From an uncultured Collinsella sp. (GTDB taxonomy: Bacteria; Actinomycetota; Coriobacteriia; Coriobacteriales; Coriobacteriaceae): a DNA stretch of 49,129 bases. Where the stretch lies: contig CABUPE010000017.1 of the NCBI GenBank assembly GCA_902493515.1, forward strand, positions 1 through 49,129, written 5' to 3'. Shown one piece after another: positions 1 to 8,112 of this stretch. Both the position numbers and the translations under genes were made by a program. The first letter of the stretch is position 1, and each line of letters begins with the position of its first letter. The notes under the pieces were generated by a model. The model was not told the origin of the DNA and did no database searches. It was given only the letters and a program-made list of their open reading frames with translations.

Positions 1-26
1 AAATCCAAGGGTTATACCCTAAGAGC

Positions 27-52
27 AAACCACCCCTTTTAGGGGTGGTTTT
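27..52. terminator. Hairpin downstream of ung, probably bidirectional terminator
   Basis: An 11-bp perfect stem (AAACCACCCCT / AGGGGTGGTTT) with a TTT loop is followed by T residues on the plus strand and has TTT at the foot of the stem on the minus strand. It lies just past the stop of the minus-strand uracil-DNA glycosylase gene, so it probably ends that transcript and perhaps also one entering from the left edge. Confidence 0.65.
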
Positions 53-65
53 GATGTATCGATTT

Positions 66-791
66 TTAGCCGAGGCAAGTCCAGTTGACGGGGGTCGAGC
101 CGTGCTGTTCGAGTAGCCGATCAGCTGCCGAGAAGGGACGCGACCCCATAAAGGCGGGGAGTTCTGCTGTGGCACGGTTGGCCGAAAGCGGCGAGGGGTG
201 CGTAGAGGCCAGGCAGAACTTGCCGGTTGCCTTGCCCGCGCCGGTTGCGGCGAGCTTGCCTTCAACCATCTGCTGGGCAAAGCGACCCCATGCCAAAAAG
301 ACGACCGACTGGGGCAGCTGGCAGCAGCGTTCGATAACGTAGTCGGTGAGCGTGCTCCAGCCCAGTTTGGCGTGCGAGTTGGCGGCATGCTCGCGCACGG
401 TGAGCGTAGTGTTGAGGAGCAGGACGCCCTGTTGTGCCCATGGAGTTAGATCTCCCGTGGCGGGAATAGGGCAGCCCAGATCGGCTTTGAGTTCCTTATA
501 GATGTTGCGCAGGCTCGGCGGCAACTTGGTTTGCGTTGCGGGGACCGAGAACGACAGCCCCATGGCCTGGTTGGGTCCGTGATAGGGGTCTTGACCTAAG
601 ATGACAACCTTGACCTGGTCGGCCGGCGTGTAGGCGAGGGCATTGAGGATGTCGTCTTGTGCCGGGTAGATGGTCTGTTCGGCACGCAAGAGGGCGATGC
701 GCTCGAGCAGCTGGTTCGTAGTGTCACGTACCGGCTGCGGCGCATCGCCCAACCAAGTTGCTATGTTGCGGTCGCGGGTCGCGGTGTCCAT
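66..791 (-). CDS. ung: Uracil-DNA glycosylase, family 1
   Basis: Base-excision repair enzyme that removes uracil from DNA. The 241-residue product has the family 1 signature GQDPYHG at residues 66-72, with the water-activating Asp at 68. The LLLNTTLT strand follows at 124-131, and the DNA-intercalation motif HPSPLSA at 198-204 carries the second catalytic residue His198. Length is normal for the family. The ATG is preceded by AAAGGAG at good spacing. The gene lies downstream of the EamA transporter gene on the same strand with a 90-bp gap holding a weak hairpin (831-853), so co-transcription is possible but not needed. Nothing appears broken. Confidence 0.97.
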   Translation of the reverse strand: MDTATRDRNIATWLGDAPQPVRDTTNQLLERIALLRAEQTIYPAQDDILNALAYTPADQVKVVILGQDPYHGPNQAMGLSFSVPATQTKLPPSLRNIYKELKADLGCPIPATGDLTPWAQQGVLLLNTTLTVREHAANSHAKLGWSTLTDYVIERCCQLPQSVVFLAWGRFAQQMVEGKLAATGAGKATGKFCLASTHPSPLSANRATAELPAFMGSRPFSAADRLLEQHGSTPVNWTCLG

Positions 792-880
792 GGGGCTCCT
801 TTATGGCAGACGCTCTGTTGGCATCTATTGTAAAGGCGCACCGGTTGCCTTTATGCCGCGGCTATAAAAGGTGAGGCGCT

Positions 881-1789
881 TTACGAGGCTCGCTCGGGCG
901 CTCCTGCCATGCGGGTATGGTCGTGAGCATGCGCATGAAGTCGCGGAAGCTCGACGGTTGCCACCATGACGCCGGTGAGGATGAGGGCGGCGCCAAAGAA
1001 GGCGATGGGGCTCAGGACCTCGCCAACCAAGAAGAACGAAAAGACGGCGGAGCAGACCGGCTCGAGCGAGAAGGCGAAGCCAGTGGTCTCGGCGGGCACG
1101 TGGGGCTGCACGAGCGTCTGGGTGATAAAGCCGTAGGCAGAGCAGATGAGCGCGAGGGCTACGACGACCACGATCTCGCTGGGCGTACTGGGAAGCGTGA
1201 AACCGCCAAAGGTGAATGCGGCGATGCCCGAGAACAGGCCACCAAAGCCCAGCTGCCAAACGCCCAGAGCAAGCGGATTGACTTCTTCGACAAAGCGCTT
1301 GGCCACGATAATGTGGCTGGCATAGATAAAGGCCGAGAGCAGCATGATGAGCGCGCCCGGGTTCAGGCTGGTGAAGTCGGCGCCCGAGAGCAGTAACATA
1401 CCGCAGGTGACGATGGCCGTGCCGATAAGCACCTTGCGCTCGGGGGCGCGACGCAGCAGGGCCGCGTTGGCAAACGGCACGATTACGACCGTCAGGCTCT
1501 GCAAAAAGCCGGCGGTGGAGGCGGAGGTGAGGCTGGAGCCCAGGCACATGCACGTGAGCTCGGTTGCCATGATGGCACCGATGATGGCGGCACGGACCAT
1601 AAGGCCGCGGTTGATGCGCAACGCGTGCTTGTGGAAGAGCAGCAGGCAGACCACAAAGGCGATGATGCAGCGTAGCGCGACGATGCTCGTGGCGTTCATG
1701 CTGTCCATACCGATCTTCATGAGGGGATACGAAAAGCCCCATGCGACGGGAACGGAAAATGAGAGCGCGATTGCTTTTTTGCGATCCAT
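881..1789 (-). CDS. EamA/DMT-family transporter
   Basis: Predicted inner-membrane drug/metabolite transporter of 302 residues with about ten hydrophobic helices arranged as two EamA repeats. The first repeat begins at FSVPAWGFSYPLMKIG-like sequence near residue 10 and the second near residue 150. The substrate cannot be read from sequence; family members export amino acids, metabolites or drugs. The ATG follows AAAGGAG. It is divergent from a LysR-type regulator starting at 1948, across a 158-bp gap that must hold both promoters, which suggests the regulator controls it. A second EamA/LysR divergent pair occurs at 42.3-44.2 kb. Confidence 0.9.
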   Translation of the reverse strand: MDRKKAIALSFSVPVAWGFSYPLMKIGMDSMNATSIVALRCIIAFVVCLLLFHKHALRINRGLMVRAAIIGAIMATELTCMCLGSSLTSASTAGFLQSLTVVIVPFANAALLRRAPERKVLIGTAIVTCGMLLLSGADFTSLNPGALIMLLSAFIYASHIIVAKRFVEEVNPLALGVWQLGFGGLFSGIAAFTFGGFTLPSTPSEIVVVVALALICSAYGFITQTLVQPHVPAETTGFAFSLEPVCSAVFSFFLVGEVLSPIAFFGAALILTGVMVATVELPRLHAHAHDHTRMAGAPERAS

Positions 1790-1947
1790 GGGACTCCTTT
1801 TGTTACAGAACGGTTTCGCAAAAAGGATTCTGCTCCCAGATTTGGATGTAGTAAAGCGAATGTATCTTCAGTATGATTAAGAAACGCTAAAGTTGGTGCG
1901 AAAAGCGCTGGCAAAACGTTTTACGGCTGCATTGATGTGGAGGCACG

Positions 1948-2814
1948 ATGGCATCGCGGTATCAGATTGTTTGTATGGTGGTCGATCGCGGCAGTCTTAA
2001 GGGCGCGGCCGACGAGTTGGGCTATACGCAAAGTGCGGTGAGCCAGGCCGTCAAGGCGCTCGAGCGCGAGCTGGGCACCACACTTATCGAGCGCGGTAAG
2101 CAGGGCGTTTCGCTTACGCGCGACGGCAAACAATATCTGCCGTACCTGCGCCAGATTGTGACCGCCGAGGTCGAGCTCGAGGGCAAGCGCCAGGAGCTGC
2201 TGGGGCTTTCGTCGACCGATATTCGCATCGCGACGTTTACTAACGTGAGTCGTACCGTGCTGCCGCGTGTGATCCGCGACTTTGGTGCGCTGCACCCGGG
2301 CGTACGCTTCACCCTCAAACAGGGCGATTACACGCGCAACGCCCAGTGGGTACACGATGGCGTGGTTGATTTTTGTTTTACGGCCCGCGGATTTACCGCT
2401 GGGCTCGAGAAGCGCGTCGTCTATCACGACGAGTTGGTGGCACTGTTGCCGGCTGCGCATCCGCTGACAGCAAAGGAAAAGGTAACACTCGCCGACCTGG
2501 CGTCCGAGCCGTTTGTGCTGCTGGATGAGGGCGAACAGAGTCTGGTGCTCGATGCATTCGCAACGCATGGCCTGTCACCGCACGTGACGAGTGAGGTGAC
2601 CGACGACTACACCATCATGGCGATGGTGGAGGAAGGCCTAGGCGTGAGCATGCTCTACCGTCGTACTGTGGAGGGCATGCGAGCCGATATTTGTGTGCGG
2701 CCCATCGTGCATGCCCCCTCGCGCGACGTGGTGGCCGCCTGGCGCAGCTGGGATACCATGCCCATCGCCACGAGGCGCTTTATCGACTATATGAGCTCGC
2801 ATATTGTCAATTAA
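1948..2814 (+). CDS. LysR-family transcriptional regulator
   Basis: A 288-residue DNA-binding regulator. The N-terminal winged helix-turn-helix spans about residues 1-60 (GSLKGAADELGYTQSAVSQ forms the recognition region). The remainder is the periplasmic-binding-like effector domain, ending with the VEEGLGVSML motif typical of the family. The start ATG has GGAGG 6-7 bases upstream. It is divergent from the EamA exporter at 881-1789, the classical layout for a LysR regulator and its target, so local control of that exporter is the likely role. It converges with the MATE gene, whose end is 27 bases away. The effector is unknown. Confidence 0.92.
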   Translation: MASRYQIVCMVVDRGSLKGAADELGYTQSAVSQAVKALERELGTTLIERGKQGVSLTRDGKQYLPYLRQIVTAEVELEGKRQELLGLSSTDIRIATFTNVSRTVLPRVIRDFGALHPGVRFTLKQGDYTRNAQWVHDGVVDFCFTARGFTAGLEKRVVYHDELVALLPAAHPLTAKEKVTLADLASEPFVLLDEGEQSLVLDAFATHGLSPHVTSEVTDDYTIMAMVEEGLGVSMLYRRTVEGMRADICVRPIVHAPSRDVVAAWRSWDTMPIATRRFIDYMSSHIVN

Positions 2815-2841
2815 TGACTGGCATGGCGTTGAGTGCGGTGT

Positions 2842-4224
2842 TTAGCGGGCTGTCGCTTTGGCTTGGGTGGCGCGATAGGTGCGTGCCGGGTGGCAAAGTA
2901 GCACCGCTACGACCATAAAGAACGCCGTGGTGCCCAGGCTGATGGGGTAGACCATCATGATGTTCGCAAAGGTGCGGAAGTGCGGGAACACGCAGAACAC
3001 CCAATAGAAGCGGATGCCGCAGACGCAGATCATGGTGATGAGGGCGGGCGTGAGCGAGATACCAAAGCCGCGCAGGTAGCCCGACATGTTTTCGTAGAAC
3101 ATGCTAAAGGCGTACGCCGGGAAGATCGAGCACACGCGGATATAGCCAATCGAGACGATGTTGGGATCGCTGTTAAAGAGCGACAAGATCTCGCGCCCCA
3201 GGCCGACAATAACGATAATCGTGGTGAGTGCAACGATACCGCCTTCGACCAGGCAGACCTTGAGCGTTTTGGTGCAGCGGTCGATCTTGCGGGCACCGTG
3301 GTTTTGTCCCACAAAGGTGGTGCAAGCCTGGCTAAAGCTGTTGAGCAAGTTGTAGCACACGTACTCCAGGCTCATGGCGGCGCTCGATGCCGCCATGACC
3401 TCGGTGCCCAGGCTGTTGATGGCAGACTGGATGATGATGTTGGCGACAGCAAAGACGGCGCTTTGGATGCCGGCGGGCAGGCCGATCTTGACGATGCGCT
3501 TGAGGGCGACGGGGTCGATAGCCAGGTCGCGTGGGGTGACGCGGACGACGGAGTCGGTCTTGAGCAGGCGGATAAAGAGTGTAGCGGCGCTGACGGTGTA
3601 GGCGATGGCGGTGGCGATGGCGACGCCTGCGACGCCCCAGTGGAGTACGGGGACAAAGATGAGGTCCAGGCCAATGTTGAGGACGGTGGACACAGCAAGC
3701 GCCTGCAGCGGCATGCGGGTGATGCCGACGGAGCGGAAGATCGCGGCCTCAAAGTTGTAGAGCAAAATCGAGGGCATGCTGAGCAAAAAGACGCGTAGGT
3801 AGAGTGAGGCGAGCGGCATGGTCTCGGCGGGAACGTTGAGCGCGGCGAGCATGGGCTCGGCAAAGATCTCGCCCAGCGCGATGACGACAAAGCCCACGAG
3901 CGCCATTAAAATCGAGGTATGGACGGCGCGCTTGACCATGTTCTGATCGTTGCGGCCGATAGCGTTGGCGATGACCACGTTGGAGCCAAGCGACATGCCA
4001 ATAAACAGGTTGAGCATAAGGCTGGTAAGCGGAACATTGGAGCCGACCGCCGCCATGGCGAGGGTTCCCTGGTCGCCCGAGAAGTTACCGATGATGACCG
4101 TGGCGATGAGGTTCGACAGCTGCTCCAAGATGCTCGTGGCGGCCACGGGGAAGGCGAACAGGGGAATATTGTGCCACAGCGAGCCGGTGGTCATGTCAAT
4201 GTGCTTAGATGCGGTATCAGCCAT
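2842..4224 (-). CDS. MATE-family multidrug/metabolite efflux transporter
   Basis: Integral membrane cation antiporter of 460 residues with about twelve hydrophobic segments in two homologous halves. The N-terminal half has the typical GSLWHNIPLFAFPVAATSILEQ-like opening, the VGSNVPLTSLMLNLFIGMSLG segment, and NAIGRNDQNMVKRAV in the first cytoplasmic loop. Such proteins couple Na+ or H+ entry to export of cationic compounds; the actual substrate is not readable. The gene stands alone, convergent with the LysR gene. The 232-bp region beyond its start holds a GGGAC palindromic element and then the plus-strand rlmA gene. Confidence 0.93.
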   Translation of the reverse strand: MADTASKHIDMTTGSLWHNIPLFAFPVAATSILEQLSNLIATVIIGNFSGDQGTLAMAAVGSNVPLTSLMLNLFIGMSLGSNVVIANAIGRNDQNMVKRAVHTSILMALVGFVVIALGEIFAEPMLAALNVPAETMPLASLYLRVFLLSMPSILLYNFEAAIFRSVGITRMPLQALAVSTVLNIGLDLIFVPVLHWGVAGVAIATAIAYTVSAATLFIRLLKTDSVVRVTPRDLAIDPVALKRIVKIGLPAGIQSAVFAVANIIIQSAINSLGTEVMAASSAAMSLEYVCYNLLNSFSQACTTFVGQNHGARKIDRCTKTLKVCLVEGGIVALTTIIVIVGLGREILSLFNSDPNIVSIGYIRVCSIFPAYAFSMFYENMSGYLRGFGISLTPALITMICVCGIRFYWVFCVFPHFRTFANIMMVYPISLGTTAFFMVVAVLLCHPARTYRATQAKATAR

Positions 4225-4300
4225 ACGCTCTCAATCTCTAACATGCTATTTCGTGCTTATTTGCGCAGATGATGATACTCCTAATGCAACCAGTCGGCAC

Positions 4301-4399
4301 TTAGGGACGTTCCTTTTCTGCCGGCAGCTGGGGACACTCCTTGTAGTCATTGGGGACGTCCTTAAACGACTAGTCATTCAAGAACGTCCCCAATGACTA
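4301..4399. repeat. GGGAC-type palindromic repeat element
   Basis: Three GGGAC-N-TCC motifs occur in tandem. The last forms a perfect 16-bp inverted repeat, TAGTCATTGGGGACGT at 4344-4359 and its complement at 4384-4399, around a 24-base loop. It occupies the divergent intergenic space between the MATE gene and rlmA. It resembles other GGGAC palindromes in this window (5275, 13837, 18801, 19535, 27043) and looks like a REP-type mobile or structural repeat. No transposase lies alongside. Confidence 0.75.
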
Positions 4400-4456
4400 G
4401 GTGGGAAAGGCGTGCGACAATGGTGGGCGTTGTGTTGTTCGCGCTAAGGAGTTGCC

Positions 4457-5272
4457 ATGTTGTTGTGTCCCGTTTGCCATGAGCCGTTGGTGGACAATGA
4501 GCGCGGTGCTGCATGTGCGGGCGGACACCGGTTTGACCGTGCGCGCGAGGGCTATCTATATCTACTGCGCTCGTCCAAGAGCGGCGACTCCATGGGCGAT
4601 CCCAAGTCACAGGCGCGCAGCCGTCGCGACTTTCTGAACCGCGGTTACTATGCGCCGTTGCGCGATACGATGGTCGAGCTCGTGCGCGAACGAGCTCAGC
4701 GGTGCGCGGCTACGTCGGACAAGCCGCTGCCCTTGCTCGACATTTGCTGTGGTGAGGGGTATTACACGAGTGCTATGGGCGCGGTGCCGGGCGTGGATGC
4801 TTACGGCTTTGACCTGGGCAAAGAGATGGTGCGCCTTGCCGCCAAGCGCGGCGATGCGACCTACTTCGTGGCCAACATGAAGGACATCCCCGTGGCCGAT
4901 GGCGCCTTCGATATGGTGACCGAACTCTTTGCTCCCTTTAACGAGCGCGAGTTTGCCCGCGTGCTGGCGCCAGAGGGTTCACTCTATACCGTGGTACCGG
5001 GTGCTCGTCATCTCTTTGGGCTCAAAGAGGTGCTCTACGACACGCCATATCTTAATGACGAGAAGCTGCCGCAGACCACCGAGCTCGAGTTGGTCGGAAC
5101 GCAGCGGGTGTCTGCGAATATTACGCTTCAGACCCAGGCGGACATCGAGGCGGTGTTCCAGATGACGCCGTACTACTACCGCACGCGCCCTGCCGACAAA
5201 GAGCGCCTGGCAAACTTGGACACCCTTCAAATCGACATCGACTTCATCATCGCCGAGTACCGCCACAGCTAA
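4457..5272 (+). CDS. rlmA: 23S rRNA (guanine-N1)-methyltransferase, RlmA family
   Basis: SAM-dependent rRNA methyltransferase of the RlmA family, which methylates a guanine in the helix 35 region of 23S rRNA near the exit tunnel. The 271-residue protein opens with a zinc site formed by C4, C7, C20 and H24. The family-specific FDRAREGYLYLL stretch follows, then a PGD/SMGD-like segment. The Rossmann SAM motif DICCGEG is at residues 95-101. Length agrees with E. coli RlmA and Streptomyces TlrB. The latter gives tylosin resistance, so whether this copy modifies G745 or G748 is open. The start ATG has AAGGAG 5 bases upstream. A strong terminator follows at 5327. Confidence 0.9.
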   Translation: MLLCPVCHEPLVDNERGAACAGGHRFDRAREGYLYLLRSSKSGDSMGDPKSQARSRRDFLNRGYYAPLRDTMVELVRERAQRCAATSDKPLPLLDICCGEGYYTSAMGAVPGVDAYGFDLGKEMVRLAAKRGDATYFVANMKDIPVADGAFDMVTELFAPFNEREFARVLAPEGSLYTVVPGARHLFGLKEVLYDTPYLNDEKLPQTTELELVGTQRVSANITLQTQADIEAVFQMTPYYYRTRPADKERLANLDTLQIDIDFIIAEYRHS

Positions 5273-5274
5273 CA

Positions 5275-5318
5275 ACCTGCCAAAAAGGGACAGGTTTATT
5301 TTGGTAGGTTTTATCTGG
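5275..5318. repeat. GGGAC-type repeat, partial copy
   Basis: The sequence ACCTGCCAAAAAGGGACAGG, followed by TTTATTTTGGTAGG and TTTTATCTGGG, matches the first arm and then the reverse of the inner loop of the longer element at 27043-27144. It therefore looks like a member of the same family with its middle deleted. It starts 3 bases after the rlmA stop. Confidence 0.7.
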
Positions 5319-5326
5319 GCAAACGT

Positions 5327-5364
5327 AAAGGGCCGACCGCGGAGATGCGCGATCGGCCCTTTTT
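5327..5364. terminator. Rho-independent terminator after rlmA
   Basis: A 15-bp stem with one mismatch (AAAGGGCCGACCGCG / CGCGATCGGCCCTTT) and a 6-base loop is followed by a T-run on the plus strand, with an A-run at the opposite foot. It lies between the convergent rlmA and the small membrane protein gene and can serve both. Confidence 0.9.
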
Positions 5365-5400
5365 AGCTGCTTGATAGCAGGGGCTATGGGAGACAGGTGC

Positions 5401-5802
5401 CTACAGGCGGTCCTTGTTCTCGGCCTTAACGGCGTGTGCCTGCTGAACAAAGAACAGGTCGTACACCACGATGACAAAGGCGCCAAAGTTGATGGCGTCG
5501 CCGCCAAACGCGGGAAGCGTGAGCACCGCTTGGGCAAGCGTGGCGACCGCGGCAACAATACCGAGCTTAAACGCGCCGTCCACCTGCGAAGGCTTGTTGG
5601 CGCCCTTGATACCGGCGACGCCTGCGGCAAGGTCGACGAGACCCTTGGTGATAAGCACGACCGCCGCGAGCGTGGCGTACGAACCGTACGTGGAATCGAG
5701 ACCGCCCGTGGCGATACCGACGCCGGCGGTGACGAGGCTGGCGATGCCCAAAACAAAGTAGATGAGAGCAAGGATTTTGAGAGTCTTGCGAGTGAAGCTC
5801 AT
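5401..5802 (-). CDS. Small four-helix membrane protein of unknown function
   Basis: A 133-residue protein that I do not recognise as a named family. From the ATG at 5802 (preceded by AAAGGACC) it reads MSFTRKTLKILALIYF and then shows four hydrophobic stretches, at about residues 8-30, 40-65, 78-98 and 100-122, with short polar loops and a charged tail ending KAENKDRL. The open frame extends 23 codons further upstream, but those residues are not membrane-like and lack a ribosome binding site. Polytopic architecture and a Gly/Ala-rich composition suggest an inner-membrane protein; no catalytic motif is visible. It is convergent with rlmA. Confidence 0.75.
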   Translation of the reverse strand: MSFTRKTLKILALIYFVLGIASLVTAGVGIATGGLDSTYGSYATLAAVVLITKGLVDLAAGVAGIKGANKPSQVDGAFKLGIVAAVATLAQAVLTLPAFGGDAINFGAFVIVVYDLFFVQQAHAVKAENKDRL

Positions 5803-6035
5803 GGCTGGTCCTTTCGATACGAGCACGCCAACTTGGCGCACCCAATGTACTGCACATATGGTGAAGCACATTGTAGTTCAACGCAGCGATGCATGCGCCT
5901 GAAAGCGCTTTGAGCCCGCGCGGCCCAATCCAACCTTTCAAAAGGGAAAGCTGGACGTAAGCCAAATCGATGGCAGCTCATGTGCGGCGCTGAGATGATG
6001 AGGCCGTAACAAGGAGTTGGTCTCAAGGAGGAGCC
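5803..6035. other. Intergenic region, no gene seen
   Basis: A 233-bp divergent space between the small membrane protein gene (minus) and a 47-codon ORF (plus). It presumably holds promoters for both. I see a short inverted motif around 5930-5955 but no convincing operator, RNA or coding sequence. Confidence 0.4.
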
Positions 6036-6179
6036 ATGATGTACGGAGCAGGGCAAGTGCGTGAGCCGCGGTCGTTGGGAAGGCGCATGGGTGATTCTGT
6101 GATCGCTGCCGTGTGCACGGGATTGATGGCGGTGCTTTGCATTGGGATGCTGTGGACCATGTCGCATGTGGGACAATAG
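6036..6179 (+). CDS. Putative 47-residue single-pass membrane protein
   Basis: A short ORF beginning MMYGAGQVREPRSLGRRMGD and continuing with a single hydrophobic stretch at about residues 21-42 (SVIAAVCTGLMAVLCIGMLW), then a short tail. A strong AAGGAGG lies 5 bases before the ATG, better than many real genes nearby. The Arg-rich N-terminus suggests that side faces the cytoplasm. It precedes the rsmJ-like gene by 63 bp on the same strand and could be co-transcribed. No family is recognised. Ribosome profiling or conservation across relatives would settle it. Confidence 0.5.
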   Translation: MMYGAGQVREPRSLGRRMGDSVIAAVCTGLMAVLCIGMLWTMSHVGQ

Positions 6180-6242
6180 CGGACGGTTGGGTGTCGTCAT
6201 GAACGGCGCTCACGCATTCGTTTTGCTTGTTAAGGAGTGTCC

Positions 6243-6947
6243 ATGGGTGTCGTCGATCCCTTTTCTGTTGCTCGGGCCGCGGGGCTTGAGTTGATCGGGA
6301 AGTCCGAGGGCCTCACGCTCACCGGCGGCACGATGGAGCTGCGCGCCGATTTTGGCCGCATGCTTCCACGGCTCAAGCAGGGCCGTCTGCAGCAAGAGCT
6401 GCTGGTAAAGGCTGCGCGCGCAAAAGGCATCGAGCGCCCATGGGCGATTGACGCCACGGCGGGCTTTGGCGAGGATTCGCTGCTGCTGGCGGCCGCGGGC
6501 TTTACCATCGATCTGTATGAACAGGATTGCGTGATCGCGGCGCTCCTCAAGGATGCCTTGGATCGCGCGGCAGATGATCCGGCGCTTGCGACAGCCGTGG
6601 CACGCATGCGCTTACATGCCGGCGAGGACAGCATTGCCGGTCTTCGCCATACAGCTGAGCTGATCGAGCAGGGCGAGCTCGCCGCTCCCGACGTGGTGTA
6701 TCTGGACCCCATGTTTCCCGAGCGCACCAAGAGCGCGGCGGTTAAAAAGAAGTTCCAACTTTTGCATCATCTGGAACAGCCGTGTGCCGATGAGGAGACG
6801 TTGGTCGAAGCTGCGCTTGCGGTGCACCCGCGCAAGGTCGTTATCAAGCGACCGGTGAAGGGGCCACTGCTTGCCGGCGTTAAGCCGAGCTATCAACTTG
6901 CGGGCAAGGCCGTTCGTTACGATGTTTTGGTGCCGCCGCGCCCGTAG
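6243..6947 (+). CDS. rsmJ: 16S rRNA m2G1516 methyltransferase, RsmJ-like
   Basis: Class I SAM-dependent methyltransferase of the RsmJ family (formerly YhiQ), which methylates G1516 of 16S rRNA. The SAM-binding loop DATAGFGEDS is at residues 70-79, the acidic strand-2 end at LYEQD, and the family-diagnostic VVYLDPMFP at 151-159, with KSAAVKKK just after. The C-terminal VVIKRP also matches E. coli RsmJ. At 234 residues it has normal length. I chose the ATG at 6243 over the GTG two codons upstream because the AAGGAG at 6232-6237 overlaps that GTG. RsmJ is best known from proteobacteria, so an actinobacterial copy is of mild interest. Confidence 0.85.
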   Translation: MGVVDPFSVARAAGLELIGKSEGLTLTGGTMELRADFGRMLPRLKQGRLQQELLVKAARAKGIERPWAIDATAGFGEDSLLLAAAGFTIDLYEQDCVIAALLKDALDRAADDPALATAVARMRLHAGEDSIAGLRHTAELIEQGELAAPDVVYLDPMFPERTKSAAVKKKFQLLHHLEQPCADEETLVEAALAVHPRKVVIKRPVKGPLLAGVKPSYQLAGKAVRYDVLVPPRP

Positions 6948-6995
6948 CTTGCGTGCGATGGCTGGCGCTCCGTCAATGCCGTGCCGATGCGGCGC

Positions 6996-7298
6996 CTATT
7001 TCCAAGGGTGCGACGTCAGGTGCCATCCACCGCAGTATTCGCATTTGTAGCAGGCCAAACCGCGCCGCCCGCGGTTTTCGCAGTCGGCCATAACGGCCTC
7101 GGCCTCGGCGCGCGTGTCGTAACGGTTTTTGCGCTCGCACGACTTGTAGCGCCAGGCCTCATCGCGCTCGGCGTCCAGGGCGTCGCGGCGCTCGTCCTCG
7201 CGTGCAAACAGGTCGCTCATATCGCCGCCGGTGGCAGTGCTCAAAAACTCGCTTTTTGCTTTTGACCAGGCGGCTCGCTTTTTGCTCCCCATCTGCAT
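6996..7298 (-). CDS. Small zinc-ribbon-like protein
   Basis: A protein of about 100 residues. A basic, Lys/Ala-rich N-terminus (MQMGSKKRAAWSKAK) and an acidic helical middle are followed by a Cys/His-rich C-terminus, CYKCEYCGGWHLTSH, which can bind zinc (C-x2-C-x2-C-x3-H-x3-H). A nearby RKNRYDTRAEAEAVM segment resembles small phage- and actinobacterium-type zinc-ribbon proteins. The start is uncertain: in-frame ATG or near-start codons lie at 7313, 7298 and 7292, and GGAGAGGGG favours 7298. It is divergent from the GNAT gene and convergent with rsmJ. Function unknown. Confidence 0.7.
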   Translation of the reverse strand: MQMGSKKRAAWSKAKSEFLSTATGGDMSDLFAREDERRDALDAERDEAWRYKSCERKNRYDTRAEAEAVMADCENRGRRGLACYKCEYCGGWHLTSHPWK

Positions 7299-7366
7299 CG
7301 CGCCCCTCTCCAAACGTTGGTATCATTGCTCAATCAAAGTGATACCAATAAACGTGAGGTCGCCGC

Positions 7367-7858
7367 GTGATGATCAGAAAAACCCTCGATACCGACATTC
7401 CCGCTGTCATGGCTATCTATGACGCGGCCCGCGCCTTTATGCGCGCGCATGGCAACGCCACACAGTGGCCCGAGGGCACGCCTTCTGCCGAGCAACTGGC
7501 TGCCGATATCGCCGCCGGTAGCAGCTATGTGTGCGAAGTCGATGGCCGCGTGGTGGCGACGTTTGCCTTTTTGCCGGGCCCGGACGAGTGCTATGACGTA
7601 ATTGAGGATGGTCAATGGCGCAGCGACACTCCGTACGCCGTGCTGCACCGTGTGGCGTCCGATGGCACCGTGCACGGTATCGCGGCTGCGATGTTTGCCT
7701 TTGCCAAGGAGCGTGCCGATCACCTGCGCATCGACACGCATCAGGACAACCTGCCCATGCAGGGCGCGAGTATTAAGGCGGGGTTCGAGCGTGCCGGCGT
7801 CGTGTATGTGTCGGACGGCACGCCGCGTGTTGCGTTCGACTGGCTGCGTGAGGCGTAA
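7367..7858 (+). CDS. GNAT-family N-acetyltransferase
   Basis: A 163-residue acyl-CoA-dependent acetyltransferase of the GCN5 fold. N-terminal beta1/alpha1 is MIRKTLDTDIPAVMAIYDAAR. The central strands include YVCEVDGRVVATFAFLPGP. The region VLHRVASDGTVHGIAAAMFAFAKERADHLRIDTHQDN carries the acetyl-CoA loop and the motif B helix, as in ribosomal-protein or small-molecule acetyltransferases. The acceptor is unknown. A GTG at 7367 and an ATG at 7370 both fit the GAGG at 7355-7358. It ends before a GAACGAAAATGG hairpin. Confidence 0.88.
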   Translation: MMIRKTLDTDIPAVMAIYDAARAFMRAHGNATQWPEGTPSAEQLAADIAAGSSYVCEVDGRVVATFAFLPGPDECYDVIEDGQWRSDTPYAVLHRVASDGTVHGIAAAMFAFAKERADHLRIDTHQDNLPMQGASIKAGFERAGVVYVSDGTPRVAFDWLREA

Positions 7859-7886
7859 GAGTAGGGGCACGTGTCAACAATTCGCA

Positions 7887-7924
7887 CGAACGAAAATGGT
7901 CCCGGGTGGGGCCATTTTCGTTCG
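7887..7924. terminator. Hairpin after the GNAT gene
   Basis: A perfect 13-bp stem (CGAACGAAAATGG / CCATTTTCGTTCG) extended by TCCC/GGG pairing. It lies 29 bases after the acetyltransferase stop. No clear T-run follows on either strand, so termination is probable rather than certain. The rest of the interval to 8112 shows nothing coding. Confidence 0.55.
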
Positions 7925-8112
7925 CTGCGCTGATTTGCAAGCCGGCTTTCGCAAGGCGCGAACCTACGAAAATCGCCGCGCGGCAACGCAGGGCGATGAG
8001 CTTGGTCGGGGGATAGGGCCCGCTTCGCCCGCCGGCCCGTAAATTGTATCATCCAGTGTGGAGCGTGAACGCCCGTTGCCGCGTGCGATGGGCTTGCAAT
8101 AAGAGGAGAGCC

